Shown piece by piece: positions 16,760 through 27,139 of a stretch of DNA of 64,000 nucleotides. Under the pieces are notes generated by a model. That model ran no database searches and had not been told where the DNA came from. It worked only from the letters and a program-made list of their open reading frames with translations. The stretch covers positions 434,001-498,000 of the forward strand of contig NZ_FXYD01000001.1 in assembly GCF_900185015.1 (NCBI RefSeq), in the 5' to 3' direction. Origin of the DNA: Octadecabacter ascidiaceicola (GTDB taxonomy: Bacteria > Pseudomonadota > Alphaproteobacteria > Rhodobacterales > Rhodobacteraceae). Position numbers and translations under genes: made by a program. Positions within the stretch are counted from its first letter, which is position 1. The number at the start of each line of letters is the position of its first letter.

Positions 16760-18262
16760 ATGACCACAGAACTTACCCACTACATCAACGGCGCGCACGT
16801 TAAAGGCACATCAGGCCGTTTTGCGGATGTCTACAACCCAGCTACAGGCGAAGTGCAGGCCAAGGTGCCGCTCGCCTCAACTGCGGAACTGGATCAAGCC
16901 GTTGAAATCGCTGCAAAAGCACAGCCAGCATGGGCCGCAACCAATCCACAGCGCCGTGCGCGCGTGATGATGGCCTTTGTCGGCTTGCTGAACCGCGACA
17001 TGGACAAACTGGCCGAGGCCCTGTCACGCGAGCACGGCAAAACACTGCCGGACGCGAAAGGCGACGTTCAGCGTGGCCTCGAAGTTGTTGAGTACTGCAT
17101 CGGCGCGCCTGAGCTTCTGAAAGGCGAATACACTGACGGTGCTGGCCCGGGCATTGATATCTACTCCATGCGCCAAGCCCTTGGTGTTACAGCAGGAATT
17201 ACCCCGTTTAACTTCCCCGCCATGATCCCGATGTGGATGTTCGCCCCTGCCATCGCATGTGGCAACGCGTTTATCCTTAAGCCATCCGAACGTGACCCAT
17301 CCGTTCCACTAATGCTTGCAGAGCTTCTTGAGGAAGCGGGCCTTCCGGCTGGTATTATTCAGGTCGTGAACGGCGACAAGGAAAGTGTCGATGCGATCCT
17401 TGATAACGAAGTGATCCAATCTGTCGGCTTCGTTGGCTCCACTCCGATTGCGGAATACATCTACGGTCGTGGTTGTTCCAACGGCAAGCGCGTTCAATGT
17501 TTCGGCGGTGCAAAGAACCACATGATCATCATGCCCGATGCGGACATGGGCTTGGCTGCCGATGCGCTCGTTGGTGCGGGTTACGGCGCTGCTGGCGAGC
17601 GTTGCATGGCGATTTCGGTTGCGGTTCCAGTTGGCGAAGAAACTGCTGATCGTTTGATCGAAGAACTAATCCCACGCATCGATAAATTGCGCGTTGGCCC
17701 CTACACAGCTGAAGGCGATGTGGACTACGGCCCAGTCGTTACTGCTGCAGCAAAAGAAAACATTCTCAGAATGGTAGAGGGCGGCGTTGAAGCAGGTGCC
17801 GAGCTTGTGGTTGATGGTCGTAACTTCAACTTGCAGGGTTATGAAGACGGCTTTTTCGTTGGACCACACCTGTTTGACCGCGTGACGCCAGACATGGAAA
17901 TCTACCAGAAAGAGATCTTCGGACCGGTTCTGTCTTGCGTTCGGGCCGGATCCTACGAAGAAGCCCTCGGCCTCGCGATGGATCATGAGATGGGCAACGG
18001 CACCGCGATCTTTACGCGCGACGGTGACGCCGCACGTAACTTTGCCAGCCGTGTTAACGTCGGCATGATCGGTGTAAACGTGCCGATCCCAGTGCCCCTC
18101 GCCTACCACACGTTTGGCGGCTGGAAGAAATCCGCCTTCGGTGATTTGAACCAGCACGGCCCAGACGCGTTTAAGTTCTACACACGCACCAAAACGGTCA
18201 CATCCCGTTGGCCATCAGGCATAAAAGAAGGTGGTGAGTTCAACTTTAAGGCGATGGACTAG
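16760..18262 (+). CDS. mmsA: CoA-acylating methylmalonate-semialdehyde dehydrogenase
   Basis: A 500-residue aldehyde dehydrogenase of the MmsA class, converting methylmalonate semialdehyde to propionyl-CoA in valine and pyrimidine breakdown. Family marks are GVTAGITPFNFPAMIPMW near residue 140 and the catalytic Cys in GERCMAISVAV near residue 280. The terminal part (YTRTKTVTSRWP) is also typical. GGGAGG precedes the start. A strong hairpin lies about 30 bases after the stop. No other valine pathway gene is adjacent. Confidence 0.95.
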   Translation: MTTELTHYINGAHVKGTSGRFADVYNPATGEVQAKVPLASTAELDQAVEIAAKAQPAWAATNPQRRARVMMAFVGLLNRDMDKLAEALSREHGKTLPDAKGDVQRGLEVVEYCIGAPELLKGEYTDGAGPGIDIYSMRQALGVTAGITPFNFPAMIPMWMFAPAIACGNAFILKPSERDPSVPLMLAELLEEAGLPAGIIQVVNGDKESVDAILDNEVIQSVGFVGSTPIAEYIYGRGCSNGKRVQCFGGAKNHMIIMPDADMGLAADALVGAGYGAAGERCMAISVAVPVGEETADRLIEELIPRIDKLRVGPYTAEGDVDYGPVVTAAAKENILRMVEGGVEAGAELVVDGRNFNLQGYEDGFFVGPHLFDRVTPDMEIYQKEIFGPVLSCVRAGSYEEALGLAMDHEMGNGTAIFTRDGDAARNFASRVNVGMIGVNVPIPVPLAYHTFGGWKKSAFGDLNQHGPDAFKFYTRTKTVTSRWPSGIKEGGEFNFKAMD

Positions 18263-18292
18263 CCCTAAAACCTTGACCTTTTGATAAAAAAT

Positions 18293-18326
18293 GTGCCCCA
18301 TTCAAGCGTACTCTTGGATGGGGCAC
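18293..18326 (+). terminator. Hairpin after mmsA
   Basis: GTGCCCCAT (18293-18301) pairs perfectly with ATGGGGCAC (18318-18326), with an inner CAAG/CTTG extension and a 6-base loop. It is followed by GCTATTTTG, only a weak T run. It covers the ATG at 18318 that could start the next gene, so it may terminate mmsA or sequester that start. Confidence 0.6.
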
Positions 18327-18752
18327 GCTATTTTGCCAGTTGATTATGAAATTTTTGCGGACCCGACACTGGTTTACATCCGGTACTATGGGCATGTGAA
18401 AACAGCAGAAATTATGGATGCTTTGACCCGTTTCGCATCCTCCTACGCGCATCTTGCTGGGCAAACACACTTCTTTGATTTCAGTAAGATCACAAGCTAC
18501 GAAGTTGATTACCCTCTGTTTTTCAAGTTCATGGCGAAGTTGACTGACATCTACCCCGCGGAAGTTGGCCAGCAACTTAACGTGTTCTTTGCCCCTCCTG
18601 GCCCGCCTGCCGAAATGGCCGAAATGGCGCGGAACCCTTGGGAAGGCTCCGACAAAATCTTGATACGGACAGCCCAAACGCAAGAACAAGCTTTTGAAAT
18701 ACTCGGTTGGCCAAGGCCAGACGTTGTCGCACATATGGAAGCACACGCGTAA
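18318..18752 (+). CDS. Conserved hypothetical soluble protein
   Basis: About 144 residues from the ATG at 18318. An in-frame ATG at 18291 and a TTG at 18333 are alternatives, none with a good ribosome site, so the start is uncertain. The alternation of strands and helices (VYIRYYGHVKTAEIMDALTRF, then FFDFSKITSYEVDY) resembles small STAS/SpoIIAA-like folds, but I cannot name a family. It has no signal peptide and no metal motif. It stands alone between mmsA and the cupredoxin. Confidence 0.6.
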   Translation: MGHAILPVDYEIFADPTLVYIRYYGHVKTAEIMDALTRFASSYAHLAGQTHFFDFSKITSYEVDYPLFFKFMAKLTDIYPAEVGQQLNVFFAPPGPPAEMAEMARNPWEGSDKILIRTAQTQEQAFEILGWPRPDVVAHMEAHA

Positions 18753-18875
18753 CCGCACGACAGCGGCCCGAGGTTTGTTGAAAGTTTTCTAGCGCACGTG
18801 AAACTATTCATATGCGCTTTGCGTGTCTTAAAGGCTGCCCAATTTTGGCAGGTACCAACTTTGAAAGGATCTATT

Positions 18876-19211
18876 ATGACAACCCGTCGCGATTTTCTCC
18901 GCCGTAGCGCTGCAGCACTTGCAACCCTACCTGTTCTAGCAACCGCCGCACGTGCCCAGACAACGCATACGGTTACGATCAAAAGCATGGCTTTCACACC
19001 AGAGAACCTGACAATTTCCGCCGGCGATACAGTGACTTGGGTGAACGAGGATCGCCCACGCCATAGCGCTTGGGAAGACAGTGGTGATGCGTTTGATACC
19101 GGTCTTTTGGCGCAAGGCGACTCTGCAAGCGTGACGTTTAATTCCGCCGGCTCATTCAGCTACCGGTGTCGCCCGCACGGCAATATGCGCGGTTCGATCA
19201 CAGTTTCCTAA
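18876..19211 (+). CDS. Tat-exported cupredoxin (plastocyanin/amicyanin-like)
   Basis: A 111-residue protein. The ATG at 18876 has AAAGGA upstream and gives a twin-arginine signal (TTRRDFLRRSAAALA) ending near ARAQ. The mature domain carries type I copper ligands: His in PRHSAWED, then Cys, His and Met in YRCRPHGNM. It is therefore a small periplasmic blue-copper electron carrier. The partner is not evident; no oxidase or amine dehydrogenase is adjacent. The next gene is also exported. Confidence 0.85.
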   Translation: MTTRRDFLRRSAAALATLPVLATAARAQTTHTVTIKSMAFTPENLTISAGDTVTWVNEDRPRHSAWEDSGDAFDTGLLAQGDSASVTFNSAGSFSYRCRPHGNMRGSITVS

Positions 19212-19301
19212 GTGCGCGATTTCACGCAGGTGTGAGTCCGTGTGGCTTGATCCCAGTGCCTATCCGTGTGATTTAAAGTCCAAACAACGGATGGGCACAC
19301 C

Positions 19302-19868
19302 ATGCAAACCAAACGTACATTCATTCTCGGCGCTGCGGCGACACTGGCAACACCTATGATTGTGCGCGCGCAAGGAGCGCCTGATCGCGCTTCGTCGGGT
19401 GAAGCACCTGATCGCAACGCATCGTCCTTTGTCACGCAAAAATGGCAGGATCATTTCCAGTCGCTTGGGAATGGTGCAATTCTTGCCGATATCACATCTC
19501 GTGCGCTGCACTACTGGGGCCCCGATGGTAGCTACCGTTTGTACCCATCTTCTGTTCCAATGACCGAAGCCTTAACGCGTCGTGGCTATAGCCAAATCGT
19601 ACGCAAGCGTGTTGGTCCGACGTGGACACCAACAGCCGCCATGCGTCAGCGTGATCCGTCCCTGCCCCAAATGATGGACGCAGGCCCAGGTAACCCACTT
19701 GGCACCCATGCGATGTACCTTGATTGGCCCGCCTATTTGATCCACGGCACGCACGACACGCGCAAGATCGGTCGCCAAAGCTCATCCGGTTGTATTGGAT
19801 TGTACAACGATCACATCGCTGAGTTGTTCTCAGTTGTGCAGGTCGGCACCCAAGTACGTCTTCTCTAA
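19302..19868 (+). CDS. L,D-transpeptidase (YkuD domain)
   Basis: A 188-residue secreted protein with a signal peptide (AAATLATPMIVRAQ) and a YkuD domain. The HGTH motif and the catalytic cysteine in SSGCIGLYN are both present near residues 150-170. Such enzymes form 3-3 peptidoglycan cross-links or attach proteins to the wall. There is no LysM or other binding domain. It ends 13 bases from the convergent uvrA stop. Confidence 0.9.
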   Translation: MQTKRTFILGAAATLATPMIVRAQGAPDRASSGEAPDRNASSFVTQKWQDHFQSLGNGAILADITSRALHYWGPDGSYRLYPSSVPMTEALTRRGYSQIVRKRVGPTWTPTAAMRQRDPSLPQMMDAGPGNPLGTHAMYLDWPAYLIHGTHDTRKIGRQSSSGCIGLYNDHIAELFSVVQVGTQVRLL

Positions 19869-19881
19869 AAGTTCAGTCGCG

Positions 19882-22743
19882 CTATTCTGCTGCGACTGAC
19901 TTCTTCGGCTTCAGCATCTCTTTGAGGTACTGACCCGTGTAGGATTCCGCGACGTCTGCAATCTGTTCAGGTGTACCCGTGGCCACGACTTTACCACCTT
20001 TGTCGCCCCCTTCAGGGCCGATATCGATTACGTGATCGGCTGTTTTGACGACGTCCAGATTATGTTCAATCACGATGACAGAGTTGCCAAGCTCAACCAG
20101 CTCGTGCAGCACCTCTAGTAATTTTCGAACATCTTCGAAGTGCAAACCGGTGGTTGGCTCGTCCAAAATATACAATGTGCGACCTGTGGACCGTTTGGCG
20201 AGCTCTTTAGAAAGCTTCACGCGCTGCGCTTCACCCCCCGACAAAGTGGTCGCCTGTTGCCCGACTTTGATGTAGCCGAGGCCCACACGCATCAGCGCAT
20301 CCATCTTGTCACGGATGCTTGGAACCGCCTTAAAGAACTCCTGCGCCTCTTCGACGTTCATGTCCAAGACATCGGCAATCGACTTGCCCTTGAACCGAAT
20401 TTCCAGCGTTTCGCGGTTGTAGCGCTTGCCCTTACAAGTTTCACATTCCACATAAACGTCAGGCAGGAAGTGCATCTCAATTTTGATGACGCCATCCCCT
20501 TGGCACGCCTCGCAGCGCCCGCCCTTCACGTTGAAACTAAACCGCCCGGGTTTGTAGCCCCGCGCCTTGGCTTCGGGCAGGCCAGCGAACCAATCACGGA
20601 TTGGGGTGAACGCGCCGGTATAGGTCGCAGGGTTGGATCGCGGCGTGCGCCCGATGGGGCGCTGGTCAATGTCGATAACCTTATCAAGATGCTCCAGCCC
20701 CTTGATCGTTTCACACGGTGCTGGCGTTTGACGCGCGCCATTCAGGTTCATCGAGGCAGTCTTAAACAAGGTTTCGATCGTCAGCGTTGATTTCCCACCA
20801 CCAGACACGCCCGTGACGCAGACGAATTTACCCAGCGGGTAATCAACGTCGATATCTTGGAGATTATTGCCACTGGCCTTCTTTACGCTAACCTTTTTCT
20901 TATTCCCCTTACGACGCACTTTTGGAACAGCGATCTCGCGACGTCCGGCCAGATAATCACCGGTGATGCTGTCTGGGTTCGCTATGATTTCCTCAGGGGA
21001 CCCTTTGGCCACCACCTGCCCACCATGAACACCAGCCCCCGGTCCGATGTCGAACACATAATCGGCTTCGCGTACGGCTTCTTCGTCGTGCTCCACCACG
21101 ATCACGGTATTCCCTTGATCTCGCAGGTTTTTCAGCGTGGTCAGCAGGCGGTCATTATCGCGCTGGTGCAACCCAATAGACGGTTCATCCAGCACATAAA
21201 GCACGCCTTGCAAGCCTGACCCAATCTGGCTGGCCAATCGAATACGCTGGCTTTCCCCACCAGACAAAGTGCCCGAATTACGCGATAACGTCAGGTATTC
21301 AAGGCCAACATTGTTCAAGAACCCAAGGCGTTCGCGGATTTCTTTCAGGATCGCCACAGCGATTTCGTTTTTCTGCTTCGTCAACGCATCAGGCACCGTC
21401 AAACACCATTCAAACGCCTCTTTGATCGACATCTGAACAACCTGACCAACATGCAGACCGCCAATCTTAACCGCCAGCGCCTCTTCGCGCAGACGATAAC
21501 CGCCACATGTCCCGCAAGAACGGTTATTCTGATAGCGTTCGAATTCTTCGCGGATCCAGTTGGAATCCGTCTCGCGGTAGCGGCGTTCCATGTTCGGGAT
21601 CACGCCCTCAAACGCGCGGCTGACCTCATAGACACGACCACCTTCATCATAGCGGAACTTGATCTCTTCATCGCCAGATCCGTGCAAAAACACCTGCTGC
21701 ACAAAGGCGGGAAGGTCTTTCCAACGTTCGTTCTTGTCAAAATCGTAATGCTTTGCGATGGCTTCGATCGTCTGCAGGAAATACGGGCTTTTGCCCTTGC
21801 GCCACGGCGCCAGCGCCCCGTCATAAACCTTTAGCGTTTTGTCGGGCACGACGAGAGATTCATCAAAAAACAGCTCAACCCCCAAGCCATCACATTCAGG
21901 GCAGGCCCCAAATGGCGCGTTAAACGAAAACAGGCGCGGTTCAATCTCGGGGATTGTGAAACCAGACACTGGGCAGGAAAAGTTCTCGGAAAACGTAACA
22001 CGCTCTGGCTCGCCCTCCTTCGGGGCGGTTTCCAGAACGGTGATGCCATCGGCCAAATCCAGAGCCGTGCGGAAACTATCCGCCAGCCGCGTTTCCAACC
22101 CTTCGCGCACGACGATACGGTCGACGACAACGTCGATGTCGTGGCGGAATTTTTTGTCCAGCGTCGGTGGCTCATCCAGCTCATAGAATTCACCGTCGAC
22201 TTTAACGCGCTGAAAGCCCTGCTTGCGTAATTCTAGGAATTCCTTGCGATATTCGCCTTTACGGTCTCGCACAATGGGGGCCAAAAGAAACCCGCGTGTC
22301 CCGTCTTCCATCGCCATCACGCGATCTACCATATCCTGCACTTGCTGCGCCTCGATCGGCAGGCCCGTCGTCGGAGAAAATGGCGTGCCGACGCGCGCAA
22401 AAAGCAGGCGCAAATAGTCGTAAATTTCCGTCACCGTACCAACCGTTGAACGCGGGTTCTTGCTGGTGGTTTTCTGTTCAATCGAAATCGCAGGGCTAAG
22501 ACCCGAGATATGGTCAACGTCCGGCTTGCCCATCATATCGAGAAATTGACGCGCATAGGCTGACAGCGATTCCACGTATCTTCGCTGGCCCTCGGCATAG
22601 ATCGTATCAAACGCCAGCGAAGACTTCCCCGAGCCAGAAAGCCCCGTAATAACAACAAGTTTGTCACGCGGAATATCAACGTCGATGTTCTTGAGGTTAT
22701 GTTCACGCGCACCGCGCACTTCGATATTTTTCAGCTCAGCCAT
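19882..22743 (-). CDS. uvrA: Excinuclease ABC subunit A
   Basis: A 953-residue protein of full length. It has two ATPase halves: Walker [15 protein letters not shown] near residue 30 and [15 protein letters not shown] near residue 650. ABC signatures LSGGE are at about 495 and 835, and zinc modules CPECDG and CEACQG...CETCKG are present. It recognises DNA lesions in nucleotide excision repair. A LexA box lies 65-79 bases upstream (22808-22822), so it should be SOS-inducible. Confidence 0.98.
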   Translation of the reverse strand: MAELKNIEVRGAREHNLKNIDVDIPRDKLVVITGLSGSGKSSLAFDTIYAEGQRRYVESLSAYARQFLDMMGKPDVDHISGLSPAISIEQKTTSKNPRSTVGTVTEIYDYLRLLFARVGTPFSPTTGLPIEAQQVQDMVDRVMAMEDGTRGFLLAPIVRDRKGEYRKEFLELRKQGFQRVKVDGEFYELDEPPTLDKKFRHDIDVVVDRIVVREGLETRLADSFRTALDLADGITVLETAPKEGEPERVTFSENFSCPVSGFTIPEIEPRLFSFNAPFGACPECDGLGVELFFDESLVVPDKTLKVYDGALAPWRKGKSPYFLQTIEAIAKHYDFDKNERWKDLPAFVQQVFLHGSGDEEIKFRYDEGGRVYEVSRAFEGVIPNMERRYRETDSNWIREEFERYQNNRSCGTCGGYRLREEALAVKIGGLHVGQVVQMSIKEAFEWCLTVPDALTKQKNEIAVAILKEIRERLGFLNNVGLEYLTLSRNSGTLSGGESQRIRLASQIGSGLQGVLYVLDEPSIGLHQRDNDRLLTTLKNLRDQGNTVIVVEHDEEAVREADYVFDIGPGAGVHGGQVVAKGSPEEIIANPDSITGDYLAGRREIAVPKVRRKGNKKKVSVKKASGNNLQDIDVDYPLGKFVCVTGVSGGGKSTLTIETLFKTASMNLNGARQTPAPCETIKGLEHLDKVIDIDQRPIGRTPRSNPATYTGAFTPIRDWFAGLPEAKARGYKPGRFSFNVKGGRCEACQGDGVIKIEMHFLPDVYVECETCKGKRYNRETLEIRFKGKSIADVLDMNVEEAQEFFKAVPSIRDKMDALMRVGLGYIKVGQQATTLSGGEAQRVKLSKELAKRSTGRTLYILDEPTTGLHFEDVRKLLEVLHELVELGNSVIVIEHNLDVVKTADHVIDIGPEGGDKGGKVVATGTPEQIADVAESYTGQYLKEMLKPKKSVAAE

Positions 22744-22807
22744 GACGTGACCCCCTATTTCAAATCACCACATAATGACGTTACGCGTGGTGACCAGACC
22801 TTATCTA

Positions 22808-22822
22808 GAACATTCAGCGAAC
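22808..22822 (-). promoter_or_regulatory. LexA (SOS) box upstream of uvrA
   Basis: GAAC-ATTCAGC-GAAC reads as GTTC-N7-GTTC on the uvrA strand. This matches the direct-repeat SOS box of alphaproteobacterial LexA exactly. It lies upstream of the uvrA start, and uvrA is a classic LexA target in this group. Confidence 0.8.
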
Positions 22823-22839
22823 ATAGGAAAGAATTAACC

Positions 22840-23970
22840 TTACACTGCTGACATTCGCGCTGCACGGTAGGCAAGCCCTGCAATTACGGCGCCCGCCACG
22901 CAAATCACGACACTCACTCCAGCAATGCCCCACACACTCCCGGCGACCAGCGCAAAGATAGGTGTGCCAGAGAATGTCCCGATATTGCCGAGCTGCGCCA
23001 TCGCACCATTTGCCCGCGCTTGATCCTGCGGTTCGCTGTTTAACTCAGGTACGGCCGCAAAATTTGCGCCCGCGGTCAGCCCTGTGGAAATCAACGCCAA
23101 TAGCGCCACCGTGACCGAACCCGTAAGGCCCAATAGTGCGAACAGCACGATCCCGGCTGCGAACCCATAGATCGACAGCTTAGATGCCGGCACCCTTTTG
23201 GCGATGAACCCAGACGCAAACGTACCTGACAAGTTGGCCAGCGGAAGAACCGGCATCAGCCAGACTGCATCAAGAGCGTTCGGCAAGAACGCAACCAGTG
23301 CGACAAAAATCGATGTGTAGATGCCATGCCCTAACGCTGGAGCGAAGTAGCGTGGATTGGCGTAAATTGAGCGGTGCAACGCAATAAAATTGGGCATCTT
23401 GGCCCCAGCAGTCATAACCTTGGGCACTGCAAACCAAACCAAAGGAAAAATGAGCGCGAGCAAAACCCCATGTGCTTGGTAAACGGCGCTGATCCCTCCC
23501 CAAGCTTCGATCTCGGGAACCACAAGTGCGAGCAGCGCATAGCCCACACCGAAAAACGTCCCCCAAATCCCCATAACGACAGCTTTGTCGCTTGGTTTGG
23601 CCAGCGCAACCATCATCGTAGGCAGCGCTACGACAAGCAGCAGATGCCCGAGCCCTTCAACAACGCGGGTGAGCATGAACCACTCAAACGGCATCTTTTG
23701 CCCTTGGATCAATGATACCACAGCCGACATTGCAACGGCCCAAAGCACTGCTCGACGCGCACCGATTTTGCCAACGAAGAAGCCTGCAACAGCACCGCCT
23801 AAAATACCCACGATCGAAACCGCCGACACAGCCAATGGCGCAGGCTGGTTTTGGTAAGCCGCCTGAAACCCATCGAGCGTAAAGGTCAGCTTCGCAAATT
23901 GCGCTGCCGCCAAAAGGCCCGTGGTCCATAGCAGAGCGATAAGCGTCCAGTTGGTGCGTTGAGTATCCAT
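22840..23970 (-). CDS. MFS transporter
   Basis: A 376-residue membrane protein with about 11-12 hydrophobic segments. It has the MFS loop GKIGARRAVLWA between helices 2 and 3, and a repeat of the fold in the second half (GFIAKRVPASKLSIYG). The substrate cannot be inferred. It is upstream of uvrA on the same strand, but the LexA box and spacing suggest a separate uvrA promoter. Confidence 0.85.
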   Translation of the reverse strand: MDTQRTNWTLIALLWTTGLLAAAQFAKLTFTLDGFQAAYQNQPAPLAVSAVSIVGILGGAVAGFFVGKIGARRAVLWAVAMSAVVSLIQGQKMPFEWFMLTRVVEGLGHLLLVVALPTMMVALAKPSDKAVVMGIWGTFFGVGYALLALVVPEIEAWGGISAVYQAHGVLLALIFPLVWFAVPKVMTAGAKMPNFIALHRSIYANPRYFAPALGHGIYTSIFVALVAFLPNALDAVWLMPVLPLANLSGTFASGFIAKRVPASKLSIYGFAAGIVLFALLGLTGSVTVALLALISTGLTAGANFAAVPELNSEPQDQARANGAMAQLGNIGTFSGTPIFALVAGSVWGIAGVSVVICVAGAVIAGLAYRAARMSAV

Positions 23971-24015
23971 CCCAGATGGCTACGCCCCTCACCCATCAGG
24001 GGCAACCACGAAAAA

Positions 24016-24037
24016 GGGCGCCTAGATCAGGCGCCCT
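24016..24037 (-). terminator. Terminator of lpdA
   Basis: AGGGCGCC and GGCGCCCT flank a short loop, and TTTTTCG follows on the minus strand, 26 bases after the lpdA stop. Weak T runs on both sides could also serve the other strand. Confidence 0.8.
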
Positions 24038-24062
24038 CTTCGTTTTTCGTTAAGCTTACCGA

Positions 24063-25454
24063 TTACATGTGAATGACGCGGTCGTAAGCGTCCAAAACGC
24101 TTTCATGCATCATCTCAGACAGGGTCGGATGCGGGAAGACGGTTTCCATCAGATCTTCTTCCGTGGTCTCCAATTTGCGCCCGATTACATAGCCTTGGAT
24201 CATCTCGGTGACTTCCGCGCCAACCATATGTGCGCCCAACAACTCGCCAGTTTTCGCGTCAAAGATGGTTTTGACCATGCCTTCAGCTTCACCCAAAGCA
24301 ATCGCTTTGCCGTTGCCGATGAACGGGAAACGACCAACTTTGATATCGTAACCCAGCTCTTTGGCTTTGGCTTCGGTGTACCCAACCGAGGCAACCTGAG
24401 GATGGCAATATGTGCAGCCCGCGATGCTTTCGGGTTTAACGGGATGCGCGGGCTTACCAGCGATCAGGTCGGCGACCATGACGCCTTCATGGGATGCTTT
24501 ATGCGCCAGCCAAGGAGCGCCCGCGATGTCGCCAATAGCGTAAATGCCATCCACACCTGTGCGGCAGAATTCATCCGTTACGACATGGGTGCGGTCCAGC
24601 TTGACGCCAACCTCTTCAAGGCCAAGCCCCTCAACATTACCAACGATACCTACAGCAGAGATCACGGTGTCGAACTCTTGCTTTTCAACTTTGCCGCCCA
24701 CTTCGATATGCGCGGTGACTTTGCCTTTTCCACGGTCAAGCTGCTTGACCATCGCCTTTTCCATGATCTTCATGCCTTGCTTCACAAACTGTTTTTTCGC
24801 GAATGCTGAAATTTCGGCGTCCTCGACAGGCAGCACGCGGTCCATGACTTCGACCACGGTCGTATCAGCGCCTAAAGTGTTGTAAAAACTTGCAAATTCA
24901 ATACCGATGGCGCCAGAACCGATCACCAAAAGTTTCTTTGGCATCCGCACAGGGTCAAGCGCGGCCTTATATGTCCATACCAGATCGCCATCCGCCTCAA
25001 GGCCTGGCAACTCACGTGCGCGCGCGCCCGTGGCCACAACGATATTCTTCGCCGTTACCTCTTCGGTTCCTTTTTCGGTCTTCACCGAGACCTTACCCTT
25101 TGCAGTGATCGTCGCGTCGCCCATGATGACTGTGCACTTGTTCTTTTTCAGAAGATGGCCAATTCCGCCAGACAACTGGCCAGCTACGCCGCGTGAACGT
25201 TTCACCACCGCAGGCAAATCATAGTTAATACCGTCAGCGGACAGGCCGAATTCTTTAGCACGATGCATCAGGTGGAACACCTCAGCAGAACGCAACATTG
25301 CTTTGGTCGGAATACAGCCCCAGTTCAGACAAATGCCACCCAGATGTTCACGTTCTATCACGCAAACCTTCAAACCCAACTGAGCGCCACGAATAGCCGC
25401 CACATAGCCACCTGGCCCCGCACCGATTACGATCATATCAAAGTTTTGAGCCAC
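24063..25454 (-). CDS. lpdA: Dihydrolipoamide dehydrogenase
   Basis: A 463-residue flavoprotein with the FAD motif GAGPGGYVAAIRGAQLG at residues 12-28 and the redox disulfide GGICLNWGCIPTK near residue 40. The NAD-binding GSGAIGIEFASFY and the C-terminal HPTLSE histidine are also present. It is the E3 component of 2-oxoacid dehydrogenase or glycine-cleavage complexes. The start codon is GTG at 25454, preceded by GAGGA. No E1/E2 genes adjoin it, so its complex is not decided by context. Confidence 0.96.
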   Translation of the reverse strand: MAQNFDMIVIGAGPGGYVAAIRGAQLGLKVCVIEREHLGGICLNWGCIPTKAMLRSAEVFHLMHRAKEFGLSADGINYDLPAVVKRSRGVAGQLSGGIGHLLKKNKCTVIMGDATITAKGKVSVKTEKGTEEVTAKNIVVATGARARELPGLEADGDLVWTYKAALDPVRMPKKLLVIGSGAIGIEFASFYNTLGADTTVVEVMDRVLPVEDAEISAFAKKQFVKQGMKIMEKAMVKQLDRGKGKVTAHIEVGGKVEKQEFDTVISAVGIVGNVEGLGLEEVGVKLDRTHVVTDEFCRTGVDGIYAIGDIAGAPWLAHKASHEGVMVADLIAGKPAHPVKPESIAGCTYCHPQVASVGYTEAKAKELGYDIKVGRFPFIGNGKAIALGEAEGMVKTIFDAKTGELLGAHMVGAEVTEMIQGYVIGRKLETTEEDLMETVFPHPTLSEMMHESVLDAYDRVIHM

Positions 25455-25530
25455 GCCGGGATCCTCCTCATCCGAATATAGTTTAGCATTAAACTAATTT
25501 TCAAATCAGAACCAGTGATCGAACGTCAAT

Positions 25531-27075
25531 TCAGCTATGCATCGGCGTCACAGCTTCGCGAGTGTCTATTTTAGCGAGCCGAACACAATCACGTCCATCG
25601 GATTTCGCGTCATAAAGCGCCACATCAGCCCGTTTCATCAACACACTTGGCGCGGTAGAATCGCCACAATACGCAGCAACGCCCGAGGAAATCGTAACAC
25701 GCGGCAGTATCCCATACGCGGTGCGTACTTCCATTTGTGACACGCTTGCCCGCAGCGTTTCTGCAAGCTTCATTGACTCGTCTTCGTCTGTCTGTGGTAA
25801 GAGAACTGCGAATTCTTCCCCGCCAACACGTGCACACACTGCACTGTTTGGCAAAACGGCCAGCATCCGTTCGGCAAGCGCACGCAATACAACGTCCCCT
25901 GCTTCGTGACCGTGATTGTCGTTAAACGTCTTGAACTTGTCCGCATCCAGCGAAATCAGGCCAAAACCCTTCCCACCACGATCGGCAATAGATGTTTCTC
26001 GTCGCATAGCGTCCATGAAGTAGCGGCGATTATACAACCCCGTCAGCGGGTCGCGGATTGACTGGTCGTGAAGCTCATCCCGCAACTTCACATTCGCGAT
26101 CGCCATCGAGATATGTTCGCCACACCGCGCTGCGAACCGACCCGAGGATTTGATGTCCGCCCGTGACATTCCCTTCTTAAAATTAATGTGTAAAAGCCCA
26201 ACTGTATCCCCGTGCGCAATGACCGGAATACAGATGTAATCGCCTGGCGTTTCTTTCGAACTGGAAGAAAGGTGGTCACAGGGAAAACACAACGCATCCG
26301 GATTGTGCTCATAGGCACGACCGCGCCTTAGTGACCAACAGGAATCCGGCGTGATGTGAGAATTTATTTCATCTTGCTGTCCCCATTCACATGCGCCGTC
26401 CAGAACGTCGCGAGAGTTGGAATAAAGGTAAAGTTCTCCGAAGCTGTCAGGCAGAAGATAGCCCATAAATCGCGCGACAATTTTAAACAGTTCATCTAGT
26501 GATTTGCAGGACTGCAACCATTCATCCAAATCCGAGAGCGTGCGGGCCTCAGCTCGGCGTGCGCGCTCTTCCTGAAGGATCATACTCGACTTACTTTCGG
26601 CAGCCTCCGCTGCCTTCTTCGCTTCAGCAAGTTCCTCCGCAGCTTTGCGCGCTTCCGTGACATTCGTGCAGGTGACGACATACCCGCCTTCGCGGGTCGG
26701 GCGGGCGTGACATTCAACGACACCACCAGATGGGAGCATTCGGTCATATTGATACGAGATGCGCGTCTTCGCGAACGCGCGCAGTTCCGACAGTTTCTCT
26801 TCGGTATACTCCCCACGCGTTACAGCAGCGGCCAAAAAGTCATCCCGTATCGTACCAATTCCAAGGGCATTTCGCTCTAACTCGAGCACCTCGTAGATGC
26901 GCGTATTATGCAATTCACACGTACCATCCGCTGACCAAACGATAATCCCCTGTTCCATAACGTTCATGATCTGGGTGGCGAGCAGGACACCGGCATCGTT
27001 GCTGTTTTCGGTGTCTCTCCATGAGACACGCTTAGAGACCGGAACGCCCCCGTCGATCGGTTCAGATTTCGTCAT
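25531..27075 (-). CDS. PAS-GAF-GGDEF diguanylate cyclase
   Basis: A 514-residue protein with a PAS domain near residues 33-145 (MEQGIIVWSADG), a short coiled coil (AEELAEAKKAAEAAESK), a GAF-like domain near 180-330 with two cysteines in DALCFPCDHL, and a C-terminal GGDEF domain. The active site is intact (GGEEF, preceded by SLDADKFKTFND), so it should make cyclic di-GMP. The allosteric RxxD inhibitory site is absent: PNSA stands in its place. No signal peptide or membrane segment is seen. Confidence 0.92.
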   Translation of the reverse strand: MTKSEPIDGGVPVSKRVSWRDTENSNDAGVLLATQIMNVMEQGIIVWSADGTCELHNTRIYEVLELERNALGIGTIRDDFLAAAVTRGEYTEEKLSELRAFAKTRISYQYDRMLPSGGVVECHARPTREGGYVVTCTNVTEARKAAEELAEAKKAAEAAESKSSMILQEERARRAEARTLSDLDEWLQSCKSLDELFKIVARFMGYLLPDSFGELYLYSNSRDVLDGACEWGQQDEINSHITPDSCWSLRRGRAYEHNPDALCFPCDHLSSSSKETPGDYICIPVIAHGDTVGLLHINFKKGMSRADIKSSGRFAARCGEHISMAIANVKLRDELHDQSIRDPLTGLYNRRYFMDAMRRETSIADRGGKGFGLISLDADKFKTFNDNHGHEAGDVVLRALAERMLAVLPNSAVCARVGGEEFAVLLPQTDEDESMKLAETLRASVSQMEVRTAYGILPRVTISSGVAAYCGDSTAPSVLMKRADVALYDAKSDGRDCVRLAKIDTREAVTPMHS

Positions 27076-27139
27076 ATGGATGCCTCGCTGATGCCCGTCA
27101 ACGATACCCTTCCATACATTACGATATGGTTAAGTGGAC

